From: CALUVN01 sp944323595
GTDB taxonomy: Bacteria; Cyanobacteriota; Vampirovibrionia; Gastranaerophilales; Gastranaerophilaceae
DNA: 64,000 nt
Direction of reading: 5' to 3'
NCBI GenBank assembly: GCA_963931255.1
Contig: OZ006972.1
Span: forward strand, 744,001-808,000
The notes under the pieces are model-generated. The model worked only from the letters and a program-made list of their open reading frames with translations. It searched no databases and was not told the DNA's origin. Below are positions 10,096 through 20,100 of this stretch, piece by piece; the first letter of the stretch is position 1; every line of letters begins with the position of its first letter. The position numbers and the translations under genes are program-made.

Positions 10096-10192
10096 TGTTT
10101 TTTAAATCAGCTTTTTAGTCGATTTGCGCCAGTATTCGCAAAAATCATACAATAAGTCTAGTTTTCTGCCGGTTTACCTTTAGTTAAATATG

Positions 10193-10201
10193 TGGTATCA
10201 T
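10193..10201 (+). promoter_or_regulatory. Extended -10, six bases before ATG (leaderless signature)
   Basis: TGGTATCAT ends six bases before the ATG at 10208, and TTTACC lies 17 bases upstream of the hexamer as a -35. No ribosome site is present, so the mRNA should begin at or next to the ATG. Confidence 0.55.
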
Positions 10202-10207
10202 TTATTT

Positions 10208-10618
10208 ATGGAAAATATAGTTATTGACAGTACTAATCTTGAAAATGCACTTGAATCACTAAAAAAAAGTGTACAAAAACTTAATGAAAACAGTGATAAA
10301 ACTATACAGGATATAATTGAAGACTCCTGCGTCAAACGATTTGAATACACACTTGAGACTTCGTGGAAGCTGATGAAAAGAATTTTGAAAAAAATTTACG
10401 GGAAAAATGAGCAGGAGCTGACTATAAATAACATTTTCAGATTTATGAAAGGGTACGGTTTTATAACAAACTGGGAAAACTGGAAAAACTATTACGCCGG
10501 AAGAAATGATACCTCACATGAATACAATCTGGAAAAATCCCGTGAATTACTAAAAATCATCCCTGATTTTATAACAGACACCGAATTTTTTATTAATAAG
10601 CTGAAAAAGGATATATAA
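10208..10618 (+). CDS. Nucleotidyltransferase substrate-binding (HI0074-like, HEPN-fold) protein
   Basis: This is a 136-residue all-helical protein of the NTase substrate-binding family (HI0074 type). It carries the family core FEYTLETSWKLMKRILKKIYG and the later RNDTSHEYN segment. It overlaps the following nucleotidyltransferase gene by one base (TAATG), the usual arrangement of these HEPN/MNT two-component modules, which in several bacteria act as toxin-antitoxin systems. The ATG at 10208 is preferred over 10190 because the family starts near here and the promoter spacing fits. Which partner would be toxic cannot be told from sequence. Confidence 0.85.
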   Translation: MENIVIDSTNLENALESLKKSVQKLNENSDKTIQDIIEDSCVKRFEYTLETSWKLMKRILKKIYGKNEQELTINNIFRFMKGYGFITNWENWKNYYAGRNDTSHEYNLEKSRELLKIIPDFITDTEFFINKLKKDI

Positions 10619-10908
10619 TGCTGAAAGGTGTCACCGAAAAAGAACTTGAAATAATTAAAAATATTATTAAGATTTACCCGTATAGATTTTACGCATACGG
10701 TTCCAGAGTCCGCGGCGATTTTACAGCCCTTTCGGATCTGGATTTAGGGGTTAGGGGTAATATTGCCGCTGATGAATTACGTGAACTCAGGGAAAAATTT
10801 GATGAAAGTCTTTTGCCATTTGTCGTTAATATAACTCTTTTAGACGAAATAGACAAAAATTTTTATAATCTTATTAAAGATGATTTAACGGAGCTGCCGA
10901 ACAGCTGA
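10618..10908 (+). CDS. Minimal nucleotidyltransferase (MNT, HI0073-like)
   Basis: At 96 residues this is the size of minimal nucleotidyltransferases. The polymerase-beta signature is clear: YAYGSRVRGDFTALSDLDLG, i.e. GS-x-x-x-G followed by S-D-L-D, with the two Asp residues as metal ligands. Family members transfer AMP or another nucleotide to a partner protein or RNA. It is translated from an ATG overlapping the stop of the HI0074-like gene, so the two products are made together and probably form a complex. Confidence 0.88.
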   Translation: MLKGVTEKELEIIKNIIKIYPYRFYAYGSRVRGDFTALSDLDLGVRGNIAADELRELREKFDESLLPFVVNITLLDEIDKNFYNLIKDDLTELPNS

Positions 10909-10982
10909 TAATACAATACAGCGGAAAACAAAACATTTTATGCAAAAGATTTTATAAATATGAAAATAAGCCTGCTGCACAT

Positions 10983-11258
10983 TTATTTAAGTATTTTCAA
11001 GTTTTTATTCAAATCTACACAACAATTGTAAAGAAACTCAAGTTTATCATCAGGAGAAGTGTATATTAATTCAAGAAATTTATTCCTGACTTTATTTTCT
11101 GATGGAGAAATATTAATTCCAAATTCATTCAAATCAATATTCAACACCTGAATTATTTTAAAAAAAGTTTCAAGTGATGGCATATACGTTGCATTTTCAA
11201 TTTTACAGACATGTTTATCGGTAATTCCAATGAGTTCACCGAGTTCAGCCTGAGTCAT
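10983..11258 (-). CDS. XRE-family helix-turn-helix regulator (start uncertain)
   Basis: This is a DNA-binding protein with an HTH_3 domain: MTQAELGELIGITDKHVCKI, then MPSLETFFKIIQVLNIDL. The first standard start codon (ATG 11258) falls inside the domain and removes its first helix. Upstream, the same frame encodes a normal first helix (FIGNKIKHFRKLAG) and stays open to a TAA at 11334-11336, but contains no ATG, GTG or TTG. Either a rare start such as ATT (11325-11327) is used, or the start codon was lost and the gene is decaying. The C-terminal 40 residues are Leu-rich and of unknown role. Confidence 0.75.
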   Translation of the reverse strand: MTQAELGELIGITDKHVCKIENATYMPSLETFFKIIQVLNIDLNEFGINISPSENKVRNKFLELIYTSPDDKLEFLYNCCVDLNKNLKILK

Positions 11259-11402
11259 GCCTGCCAGTTTCCTGAAATGTTTTATTTTATTCCCTATAAA
11301 ATTCTTATCTAAATCCCGCTCTAAAATAGTAAGTTAAGCAAACAATTACCTGTTTTGTGTCTAAAAACTCAATGTTAATGCAAGCATTATGAGTGTCATT
11401 TA

Positions 11403-11948
11403 CTAGGCAGGGATTAACTGATATCCGTAACCAATTTGTAAAGCTTCAAGATTTTTCGGCAGCAGGTGTTTTCTGTGTGCCGGAAGAACATTATCAAGAG
11501 CATGACTCAGCGCATCAATCGAAATAAGTCCGCTGACTTTTGACAAAAATCCTAGTGACATAATATTTGCCATTCTAATATCACCCAGATTGTCGGCAAG
11601 TTTTGAAATCGGAGCAAAAAGATAGTTAATATCAGCACGGCTTTTGATTTCTTTAACCAGAGTTGAATTAGCAATCATCCAGCCGCCTTTTTTAATTTTC
11701 GGCAAGAATTTATCAAAAGATAACTGGTTCAAAGCAATGACAAAATCCGTATCTTTTTTGCAAACCGCGCTAACCTCTTCGTCGCTCATAACAACTTCAC
11801 AGTTAACGGTGCCGCCGCGCATCTCTGCTCCATAGCTAGGATACCATGTTACATATTTACCCATAAGCATAAAAGCATTTGCCAAAACTTCTCCTGCGAG
11901 CAATACGCCCTGTCCTCCAAATCCTGCGATGATAAAATTCTTTTCCAT
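11403..11948 (-). CDS. 2-oxoacid:ferredoxin oxidoreductase, gamma subunit
   Basis: This 181-residue gamma subunit carries the family start IIAGFGGQGVLLAGEVLANA and the motif YPSYGAEMRGGTVNCEVVMS. It completes the heterotetramer that oxidatively decarboxylates a 2-oxoacid to its acyl-CoA while reducing ferredoxin. It is the last gene of a four-gene minus-strand operon, 14 bases after the beta subunit, with an AAGGG ribosome site. It is needed for CoA-dependent acyl release. Substrate class is discussed under the alpha subunit. Confidence 0.93.
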   Translation of the reverse strand: MEKNFIIAGFGGQGVLLAGEVLANAFMLMGKYVTWYPSYGAEMRGGTVNCEVVMSDEEVSAVCKKDTDFVIALNQLSFDKFLPKIKKGGWMIANSTLVKEIKSRADINYLFAPISKLADNLGDIRMANIMSLGFLSKVSGLISIDALSHALDNVLPAHRKHLLPKNLEALQIGYGYQLIPA

Positions 11949-11962
11949 GTGTATATTTTCCC

Positions 11963-12715
11963 TTAATTAGTTTGTGTAATATCTTTGTATACTCCGGGTT
12001 TAAACACTTCCATCATTTGTGTTCTTACCCTTTCATGCGATTGTTCCGGTGTCATTTTCCAGTTTGTAGGACAAGTTGCCAGAATTTCAACAAATCCGAA
12101 ACCCAAACCGTCAAGCTGCACCTGAAAAGCCTTTTTAATTGCCTGTTTAGCTTTTCTGATATTAGCGACAGTATCAAGAGAAACTCTTGCACTGTAAGCA
12201 GTTCCGTCACACAATGCAACGTGCTCGGCAATTTTTATAGGATAACCGTAGTATGCTACATTTCTGCCGTCCACTGATGTTGTGGTTTTTTGTCCCAAAA
12301 GTGTTGTAGGGCCAAGCTGTCCGCCTGTCATCCCGTATGTTGTGTTGTTAATACATATAGTACTTATCTTTTCGCCTCTCAATGCCGCGTGTAGACTTTC
12401 GGCTAAACCGATTGAGGCAAAATCACCGTCACCCTGATATGTAAAAACAAACTTATCAGGTCTTGCACGTTTCACACCTGTAGCAGCAGCAAGAGCACGG
12501 CCGTGAGGTGCTTCTATACAATCTATTTCCATAAAATCATACAAACATACGGAGCATCCGATGGAAGTTGCTGAAATAGTCTTTTCGCGCAATCCGAGTT
12601 CATCAAGAACCTCGCCTACAATTCTGATAGCTACGCCATGGTCACATCCGGGGCAGAATGAGAGATTACAATCTTTTTTTATAGATTCAGGTATTTTAAA
12701 AACTTGAACAGCCAT
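11963..12715 (-). CDS. 2-oxoacid:ferredoxin oxidoreductase, beta subunit (TPP-binding)
   Basis: This 250-residue subunit binds thiamine pyrophosphate. FCPGCDHGVAIRI opens the domain. The TPP/Mg motif appears as YQGDGDFASIGLAESLHA followed by NNTTYGMTGGQ, and the ISATSIGCSVCLYDF region holds cysteines near the cofactor. It is located two bases after the alpha subunit stop. With the alpha, gamma and ferredoxin subunits it forms the 2-oxoacid oxidoreductase complex of the cytosol. Confidence 0.94.
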   Translation of the reverse strand: MAVQVFKIPESIKKDCNLSFCPGCDHGVAIRIVGEVLDELGLREKTISATSIGCSVCLYDFMEIDCIEAPHGRALAAATGVKRARPDKFVFTYQGDGDFASIGLAESLHAALRGEKISTICINNTTYGMTGGQLGPTTLLGQKTTTSVDGRNVAYYGYPIKIAEHVALCDGTAYSARVSLDTVANIRKAKQAIKKAFQVQLDGLGFGFVEILATCPTNWKMTPEQSHERVRTQMMEVFKPGVYKDITQTN

Positions 12716-12717
12716 TT

Positions 12718-13788
12718 TTACACCATTAACCTTTCTGCCTCATTCATAACATCTTCCACATGAAGCATTGCGCCTACCGGTTTGCCCAGAAATTCAACAG
12801 GAACATTACCATTTACGGCGAGTTTGACATCCCTTACCATCTGTCCCATATTAATTTCAGTGACAAGGAATTTCTTAACCTTTTTAGAAAGTTCAGCAAT
12901 CCTGTCTACAGGGAACGGATAAAGAGTAATCGGCCGGAAAGCACCAACTTTTAGACCTTTTTTACGGCACTCTTTTACTGCTGATTTTACAACTCTGGAC
13001 ATACTGCCGAAACTTACGATTATTAAGTCAGCATCGTCTGTCATATATTCTTCGTATTGAACTTCATTCGCTTCAATCTTTTTATATTTTTCAAATAAAT
13101 GTTCAATATGAACACATTGTCCCTCTTCAGTCGGACCGTAAGAGCGTATTCTTCTTGACGGTCTTCCTTTTGCTCCGGTCAATGCCCAGCCGGAATTGTC
13201 AACTTCCGGATAAGGATATTCGCCAAATTCAACCGGTTCCATCATCTGTGCAAGCAAACCATCAGCCAGAAGAACCGTCGGATTTTTATATTTATGAGCG
13301 AGATAAAAAGCTTTGTAAGTTAAATCAACGCATTCCTGAACAGAGGCAGGAGCTAGCACAATAAGTTTATAGTCACCGTCGCCGCCGCCTATTGTTGCCT
13401 GATTATAATCCCCCTGTGACGGATAAATATTTCCGAGCCCAGGGCCGCCGCGCATAACACTTACAAGAACAATCGGAAGCTCATCGGATGCTGCATAAGA
13501 AAGCCCTTCCTGCATTAAAGCAACCGCACATGATGAAGATGAAGTCATGGCTTTTGCACCTGTGGAGCATGCTCCAAGTACCATATTAATAGCAGCGACT
13601 TCACTTTCAGCAGAAACATAGCCTCTGCCCAAATCCTGCATGTGTTTGCTCATATATTCACCGATTTCACTCTGCGGGGTAATAGGATACCCGAAATAAC
13701 ATTCACAACCTGCATTTATAGCAGCCTGTGCAATTGCATAATTTCCTTTTGTTAAAACTTTTTTGTTCTCAGCCAGACATTCTGCCAT
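12718..13788 (-). CDS. vorB: 2-oxoacid:ferredoxin oxidoreductase, alpha subunit (VorB-like)
   Basis: This 356-residue subunit has the pyrimidine-binding part first (GCECYFGYPITPQSEIGEYM, with the conserved YPITPxSE) and the conserved MTSSSSCAVALMQEGLSYA and MRGGPGLGNIYPSQGDY segments. The GYPITPQSE/MTSSSS pattern resembles the VorB (3-methyl-2-oxobutanoate) group more than classic KorA, but branched-chain 2-oxoacid and 2-oxoglutarate enzymes are hard to separate by eye. The gene order ferredoxin-alpha-beta-gamma is the usual one. An AGGTGA ribosome site precedes the ATG. Confidence 0.85.
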   Translation of the reverse strand: MAECLAENKKVLTKGNYAIAQAAINAGCECYFGYPITPQSEIGEYMSKHMQDLGRGYVSAESEVAAINMVLGACSTGAKAMTSSSSCAVALMQEGLSYAASDELPIVLVSVMRGGPGLGNIYPSQGDYNQATIGGGDGDYKLIVLAPASVQECVDLTYKAFYLAHKYKNPTVLLADGLLAQMMEPVEFGEYPYPEVDNSGWALTGAKGRPSRRIRSYGPTEEGQCVHIEHLFEKYKKIEANEVQYEEYMTDDADLIIVSFGSMSRVVKSAVKECRKKGLKVGAFRPITLYPFPVDRIAELSKKVKKFLVTEINMGQMVRDVKLAVNGNVPVEFLGKPVGAMLHVEDVMNEAERLMV

Positions 13789-13796
13789 ATTTTCAC

Positions 13797-14009
13797 CTAC
13801 CCTTTGTAAACTTCGGTAATTGCCATATCAGGGCATCTTGTTGCACACATTGCGCATCCCAGACAAACATGCTCCGGATCATCAAATTCTACGACATGCG
13901 CACCGAGCTTATTAACCTTATCACTAACTTTAATAAGCTTTTTAGGGCATTCGTTTATGCATAAATAACAAGCCTTGCACTTGGTTTCATCTATTACAAT
14001 ATGACTCAT
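13797..14009 (-). CDS. 2 x [4Fe-4S] ferredoxin subunit of the oxidoreductase
   Basis: This is a 70-residue ferredoxin-like delta subunit. Two cluster motifs are visible: CKACYLCINECP and CLGCAMCATRCPD. It shuttles electrons from the TPP subunit to external ferredoxin. ATG 14009 is preferred over GTG 14015 because the GAGGTGAT site is correctly spaced for the ATG. It is the first gene of the operon and is preceded by a strong extended -10 promoter. Confidence 0.92.
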   Translation of the reverse strand: MSHIVIDETKCKACYLCINECPKKLIKVSDKVNKLGAHVVEFDDPEHVCLGCAMCATRCPDMAITEVYKG

Positions 14010-14040
14010 TATCACCTCGTATTTAACTAGTCTGATATTA

Positions 14041-14049
14041 ATTATACCA
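14041..14049 (-). promoter_or_regulatory. Extended -10 promoter of the oxidoreductase operon
   Basis: The minus strand reads TGGTATAAT, a perfect TATAAT with TGn extension, about 32 bases upstream of the ferredoxin-subunit ATG. It lies between this operon and the divergent giant coiled-coil gene. Confidence 0.65.
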
Positions 14050-14179
14050 CTTAAAACTAAAAAAGTTAAATGTATCTTTACAATTGTAATAATAGCACTA
14101 AAAATATTGCCCTTTTAGATATTATTCTGTTAAAATATTTATCAGGGATGTAATATTATTATAGAAAGTGGATATGTAA

Positions 14180-17100
14180 ATGGCACAGAGAGTAGAAGAT
14201 ATTAACGGTTTGGTGAAACTTATCAGTGATGAAAAGGCTGAAATTATCAACAAAGTCAACGAGCTTAATCAAAATGCGGAAATTAACGAAATTTTAACTG
14301 TGTCTTTACCACAAATTGAAGAATTGATTAACAGCAGATTCAGTACAACTCTTGAACAATTTTCTGCATTAAGCGGCTCTCTGAATTCGGTGATATCTGC
14401 CCAGAATTCTCTTTCTAAAACATCCGAACTTGAAGAATTTTTCTCATCTTTAAAAACAGATGTAAATAATTTTTATAACGAATTATTAAACCAGCATAAT
14501 TTTTTGGAATCTGTCCGTCAAAAACTTAATGATATAAATGAGGACAAATCTGACAGAGATGAAGTTATCAACAGCGTTATGACGATAAAGTCGGATATGG
14601 AAAACTTCAACCGTTCTCTGGAATCCTATGTTATTGATATCAATTCCAATCTGCAAAACATCCTCAGACATATCCTTACAATGGATACAACCGAACAAAA
14701 TGACATAATAAAAAGAGAACTTGAAAATATATTCCTGTCCTCTAATGCAATACTTTCATCTCTTGAAATTTCAGATAAAAAAGATGATGAAATGTACAAT
14801 GTAATTTCTTCGGTTGAAAATAAAATTGATGAACTCATAGACAGAGAACCGGTAAATGCCGTAAAAGCAATCAAAGAATTTCAATCCGCAGTAGATGCAC
14901 AGTTTAATAAAACTTCATCCGAAATTAATAAGATTGATGACAATTTTAAATCACTTTCTTCATCAAATTTAGAACGGATTTTATCTGATATTGAATCTTC
15001 ATCAGCCAAAATAGATGAATTAAATTCCGTTATTCAGGAAGATTTTGCACAGAATTTGTCTTCAATAAAAAGTCTTGTCGAAAATATTTCAATAGATACG
15101 CCGTCAATAATACCTGAAAATCCGGCATTATCAGGAAAATTAGACGACATATTAAAAGCTATAAATAATATTGAAATCCCGAACATCCCTGAATATGATA
15201 TTGAACAAAATATAAATATTCTGAAAAACTCTCTCGGCTCAATATCAGAAATTTTGAATTCAATAAAATTATCCGATAACGGAGAAGCGGCAGAAAAACT
15301 TACTTCTTTGGAAGTTGCCTTATCACAGGGTATCAGCCACTACGATGACAACATAATTGCACTGAATAATAATTTTAGTGAATACATCTCATCAATACAA
15401 AAAATCAGTGAATTAACAGACGAAAAACTGGATAATTCCATCTCCGGAATTTCGGAAGTTAAACTGGAAATAAAAGGACTGATTGAATCTCTTGAACAAT
15501 TTAATTCAAAAGCTGATTTACGTCTTGAAACATCTTTAGAATCTTTCAAAGAAGTCGATGCCACTATCCGTGAAAAATTAGATGAAATAACAAACGCAAT
15601 CAGAATAAGCAGCGATTCTACAACAAATAAATTTGAAAATATAAATTCAACAATTTCAACAAATCTTGAAACAGTAAATGAAAAACTTGACAATATTTCA
15701 TCCTCAATTGATACCCGTCTGAACGGAGTAAACGAACTCCTGACAGGAAGCACCGCCGGTCTTAACGAAACAATCAGCGGTCAAATAAGCGATGCAGTAA
15801 ACATCATTAATCAAAATAATACCGAAGTTGGTGACAGATTGAATAATCTTTCTACAGTAATGGAAGAAAGATTAACTAATGTAAGCGAGTCACTTAACCA
15901 AACTTCAACCGGAATGAATACTGTTATTGAAAATACATCAACAGCAATTCAGGATAATATCAATTTGATTAACGAAAATATTTCTTCAAGAAATGACAAA
16001 GTTAATGAAAAACTTGATAATATCACTTCTGCTATTGATGAAAAAATCAATAATGTAAATGATTCTCTTATTCAAACAACTGACGGGCTTCATACAATAG
16101 TAGAATCCACAGGAATGGAACTTCAGGGAAAAATTAATCTGGTTAATGAATATATTTTATTAAAAAGTCAGGAAGTACACGAAAAACTGGATAATTTTTC
16201 TTCCGCAATTGATAATAAATTAGGCAGCACTAATGAATCAATTGTACAAACAACTGACGGCATTCACTCTTTATTAGAAACAACAGGCACATCCATACAG
16301 GAAAATATCAATTTAGTTAACGAAAATATTTCTTCAAGAAACGACAAGGTTAATGAAAAACTTGATAACATTTCTACTATTATTGATGAAAAAGTAAGTA
16401 ATGTTAACGAATCACTATTACAAACAACAAATGGTATTCATTCACTTTTAGAAACAACCAGCACTAGTGTACAGGAAAATATCAATTTGATTAACGAAAA
16501 TATTTCTTCAAGAAATGATATAGTTAATGAAAAACTTGATAATCTTTCATCTGTTGTCAATGAAAGACTAACTAACGTCAGTGAAACTCTTAACCAAACA
16601 TCTGCCGGATTAAATTCTATTATCGAAAATTCTAATACAGATGTTCAGGAAAAAATAAACATTGTCAACGAAAACCTGACAACAACAGGCACACAAATCA
16701 ATGAAAAATTAGACAATGTCACTACAATTGTAAGCGAAAATCTGAATAATGTAAGCGGTTTTCTCACACAAACATCGGAAAACCTTAATACTTATATTGA
16801 AAGTACAAACAGCGGTATTCAGGAAAAAATTAATATAGTTAATGAAACTATATCAACTAACAGTGAAAAATTTAACGAAAAATTTGATAACTTCAGTGCC
16901 GATATGGATGCGAAATTAAATAGCGTAAGCGGTACATTGAACATGACATCAAATGCAATAAATTCTGCAATATCCACTACAGAATCCCACCTTATAGATT
17001 CATTAAATACCGTAAGCAATACCATTGCATCAAGCAGAAATGATTTAAGCCTTGAAATTCAGAATATAAACACATCCATTGCTGAAAATGTAGGAAATCT

Positions 17101-20100
17101 GATAAATCAAACTCTGGATAGTAATTCTCAAAATTTAGACGAAAAACTCAATGCAATCAACACATCGTTAAAAGACCAGTTGCTGTCAATAGACGAATCT
17201 TTAAGCGTGAATACGGCAAATATGAACACCGTATCAGAAAATGTTAACAGTTCTATTCAAAACGGAATTAATGTCCTGACAGATGAACTGAAAACAAATT
17301 CTATAACCATAAATGAAAAACTAGATGATGTCACTAATGCAATAAATTCACAATTGTCATCAGTTAATGATGCCCTTAATATGACAACGGAAACTTTCGG
17401 TTCCAAAGTTGAAAGTCTGACAGGAGATTTGCTTGAACAACTTAAAAATGCAAATGAAAAAGCAGGTTTAAATTCAACAGATATCAATGCAACAATAGCA
17501 GACCTGAATATTTCTATGAAAGATTGCATTGACAATATAAGTTCAACACTTTCCGCAAACACCGCCAATTTAAATGAAAAAACAGAAAATATAGAAGGCA
17601 CCCTGAAAGAACAGTTAGGTACCGTCAATGCTGCACTTGCAGATAATATAGAGCATATCAATCAGCTTCTCGGTGATGTAAATTCGACAGTTGAAAGCAA
17701 ACTTTGTGAAATTAATTCAAATGTTGACGTTAACGTAAGTTCAATAAAAGAATGCTTTGACTCTGCACTAAGTGCACTTGATATGGTGAGAACCGATATC
17801 ATCGACAATCTGGCAGATAATAACGACAGTCTGACAGAACTTGTAAACAATACCATAAAAGAAATTAAAGAAATTAATACCGACACAGATGATGATATGC
17901 AAGACAAATTCACAAACCTGCGTGAACAGATTCTTGCAGTAATACTTGAACTGCAGACCCGTCAGGAAGAAATGCTGAGTATCACAAAAAGAAGTGATGA
18001 AAGAAACCTGCAGGCACTTGATGATATTTCTATAACTATAAAAACTGTTGAAAATAATCTTCAAACAACTACAAATGAATATAAACAATTGTTTGAAGTT
18101 AAAATGGCAGAATTAAAAAATGATGTTGATATAATACAACAGATGCTCTCCGGCAGTGATGGAGAATTTAATGAAAAAATCTTCAACAAATTATTTACAG
18201 TTGAAGCACTTATAAATGAAGTTTCAGACAAGTATGAAGAGAAACTGACAACACTCAGCAGCAGCATAACAAACTATATCAATAATGTTCAAAAAAATAA
18301 TGAAGATGCTGAAATTAAATTAGGTAACTCTGTTTCCGAAATTGCAGAAATAAGAAATGACCTGCAAAAAATAGCAGATGAACTTAATACAGTAGAAAAT
18401 AATCAGGATGTAAAATTCTACGAACTGACTGAAAATTTAAATTCAAAAATAGAAGATATCATCTTAAATATTGCAGGCTTAAAAGATATTGTTCAGGTAG
18501 GTGCAAAAGATGAACTTAAACAAAATTTATCAGAACTTGATTTAAAATTTGAACAGTTGTTCGCAAGCCTGAATAAAGTAAAAGAATTCACACCTGAAAA
18601 TATCGACCAGTCATTCATTGAACTGGAAGAAAAATTAGGCGCAGTAAAACAGGAAATTAATCTTGTAAATACAGATATAATTGATGCGATAGACACAAAA
18701 ACCTCATCAATAATAGAAAATTTCGCACCGATAAGAGAAGCGGTAACACAAATTTTAGACTTTGATTTCAGTCAAATTATTACAGAAGTAAAAACTCAGG
18801 TAGAACTTTCTTATCTGAATTTGACATCTGACCTGAACAGCAGTCTTACAATGAGTCAGGAAGCCGTTTCAAAACTGGAAACTGTATTCAAAGATGTCGC
18901 TAAAAAGATTATTGCAATAGATAATCAGATGACGGATTTTTCAAGAAATAACCTTGAAATTCTAAATCTCACAATAGAAAACATAAATAAAGTTGTAGAA
19001 AAAAATCTTGATGAAACAACAACGCTTTCTATTCAGTGGAAAAGCGGAATTGAAGCTATTGAAGAAAAAATTGCAGCGGCCAATGAACAATACGAATTAT
19101 CCCTGAAGAATTACATGGATAATCTCAAAGAAGAACTGCAAAAAAATATAGATACCAACTTTGAAAACATCAAATCATTTGTTTCTGTAGTTGCAAACGA
19201 AGAAGATGCATTACATTCTATTGATATTCTGAAAGAAGAACTCTCAAACAGAATGGAAGTTCTTACAAATTCTTTCAGGGAAGAAATAGCTAAAACAAAC
19301 GGTCAAACTGCTGATATGCAAAAATTCTCAACAGATATGAAATCCTATATGGATAAACTTCTGGTGAATTTTGCAAAACATATTGAAACGTCAGTTAATG
19401 GAAATTCTCTGTCATCAGAACAAATTAATGAAGTTCTCTCAAACTGGGCATCAAATCTGAATTCAGATATTATCAAAGAATTTGATTCAATATCCGACAA
19501 ACTTTCAGATATACAAACAACTATCAACCTCAATGACACATCCGATATTTCAAAAAATATTCAGGAAACACTTGAAGCTCTACATGAAAAAGTTGATGTG
19601 CTTGCGATGGCTGACGACTCAAGCGAAGATATAATCTACGAAATAGAAGATATCAAAAATATTCTGACAAAAGTAAGCGGAAAAAGCGAAGAGTTTAATG
19701 ATCTTCTAAAAGAAATTAATAAAATAGAAGAAAGCTCATCAAAAAATGCAAATGACATAAAAGAATCCGTAATGTCAGCAATAATTGCCGTATTCGATCA
19801 AATTTCTTTTGTTGAAGAATCTGAAGATATCAAAGATTTTGTAGAAGAAAAAACAGATGAAATTAACCAGAACCTCATAGAGGTCCGCAATCAGTTGAAA
19901 CAAATCGGCGTTGGAGATTCACAAGATTATTCCTATACACTTCAGGACGTTGAATCCGATATAGCAAAACTCCGTATGGTTTTGAATGAAATGTCACAAT
20001 CCTCCTCAAGTGATGATGTACTGGAAATTTTAGACAATATCCATAAAATTTCAGGCTCCATAGACGGATTACAGGCAAGCCTGACAACCGACCAGATTTA

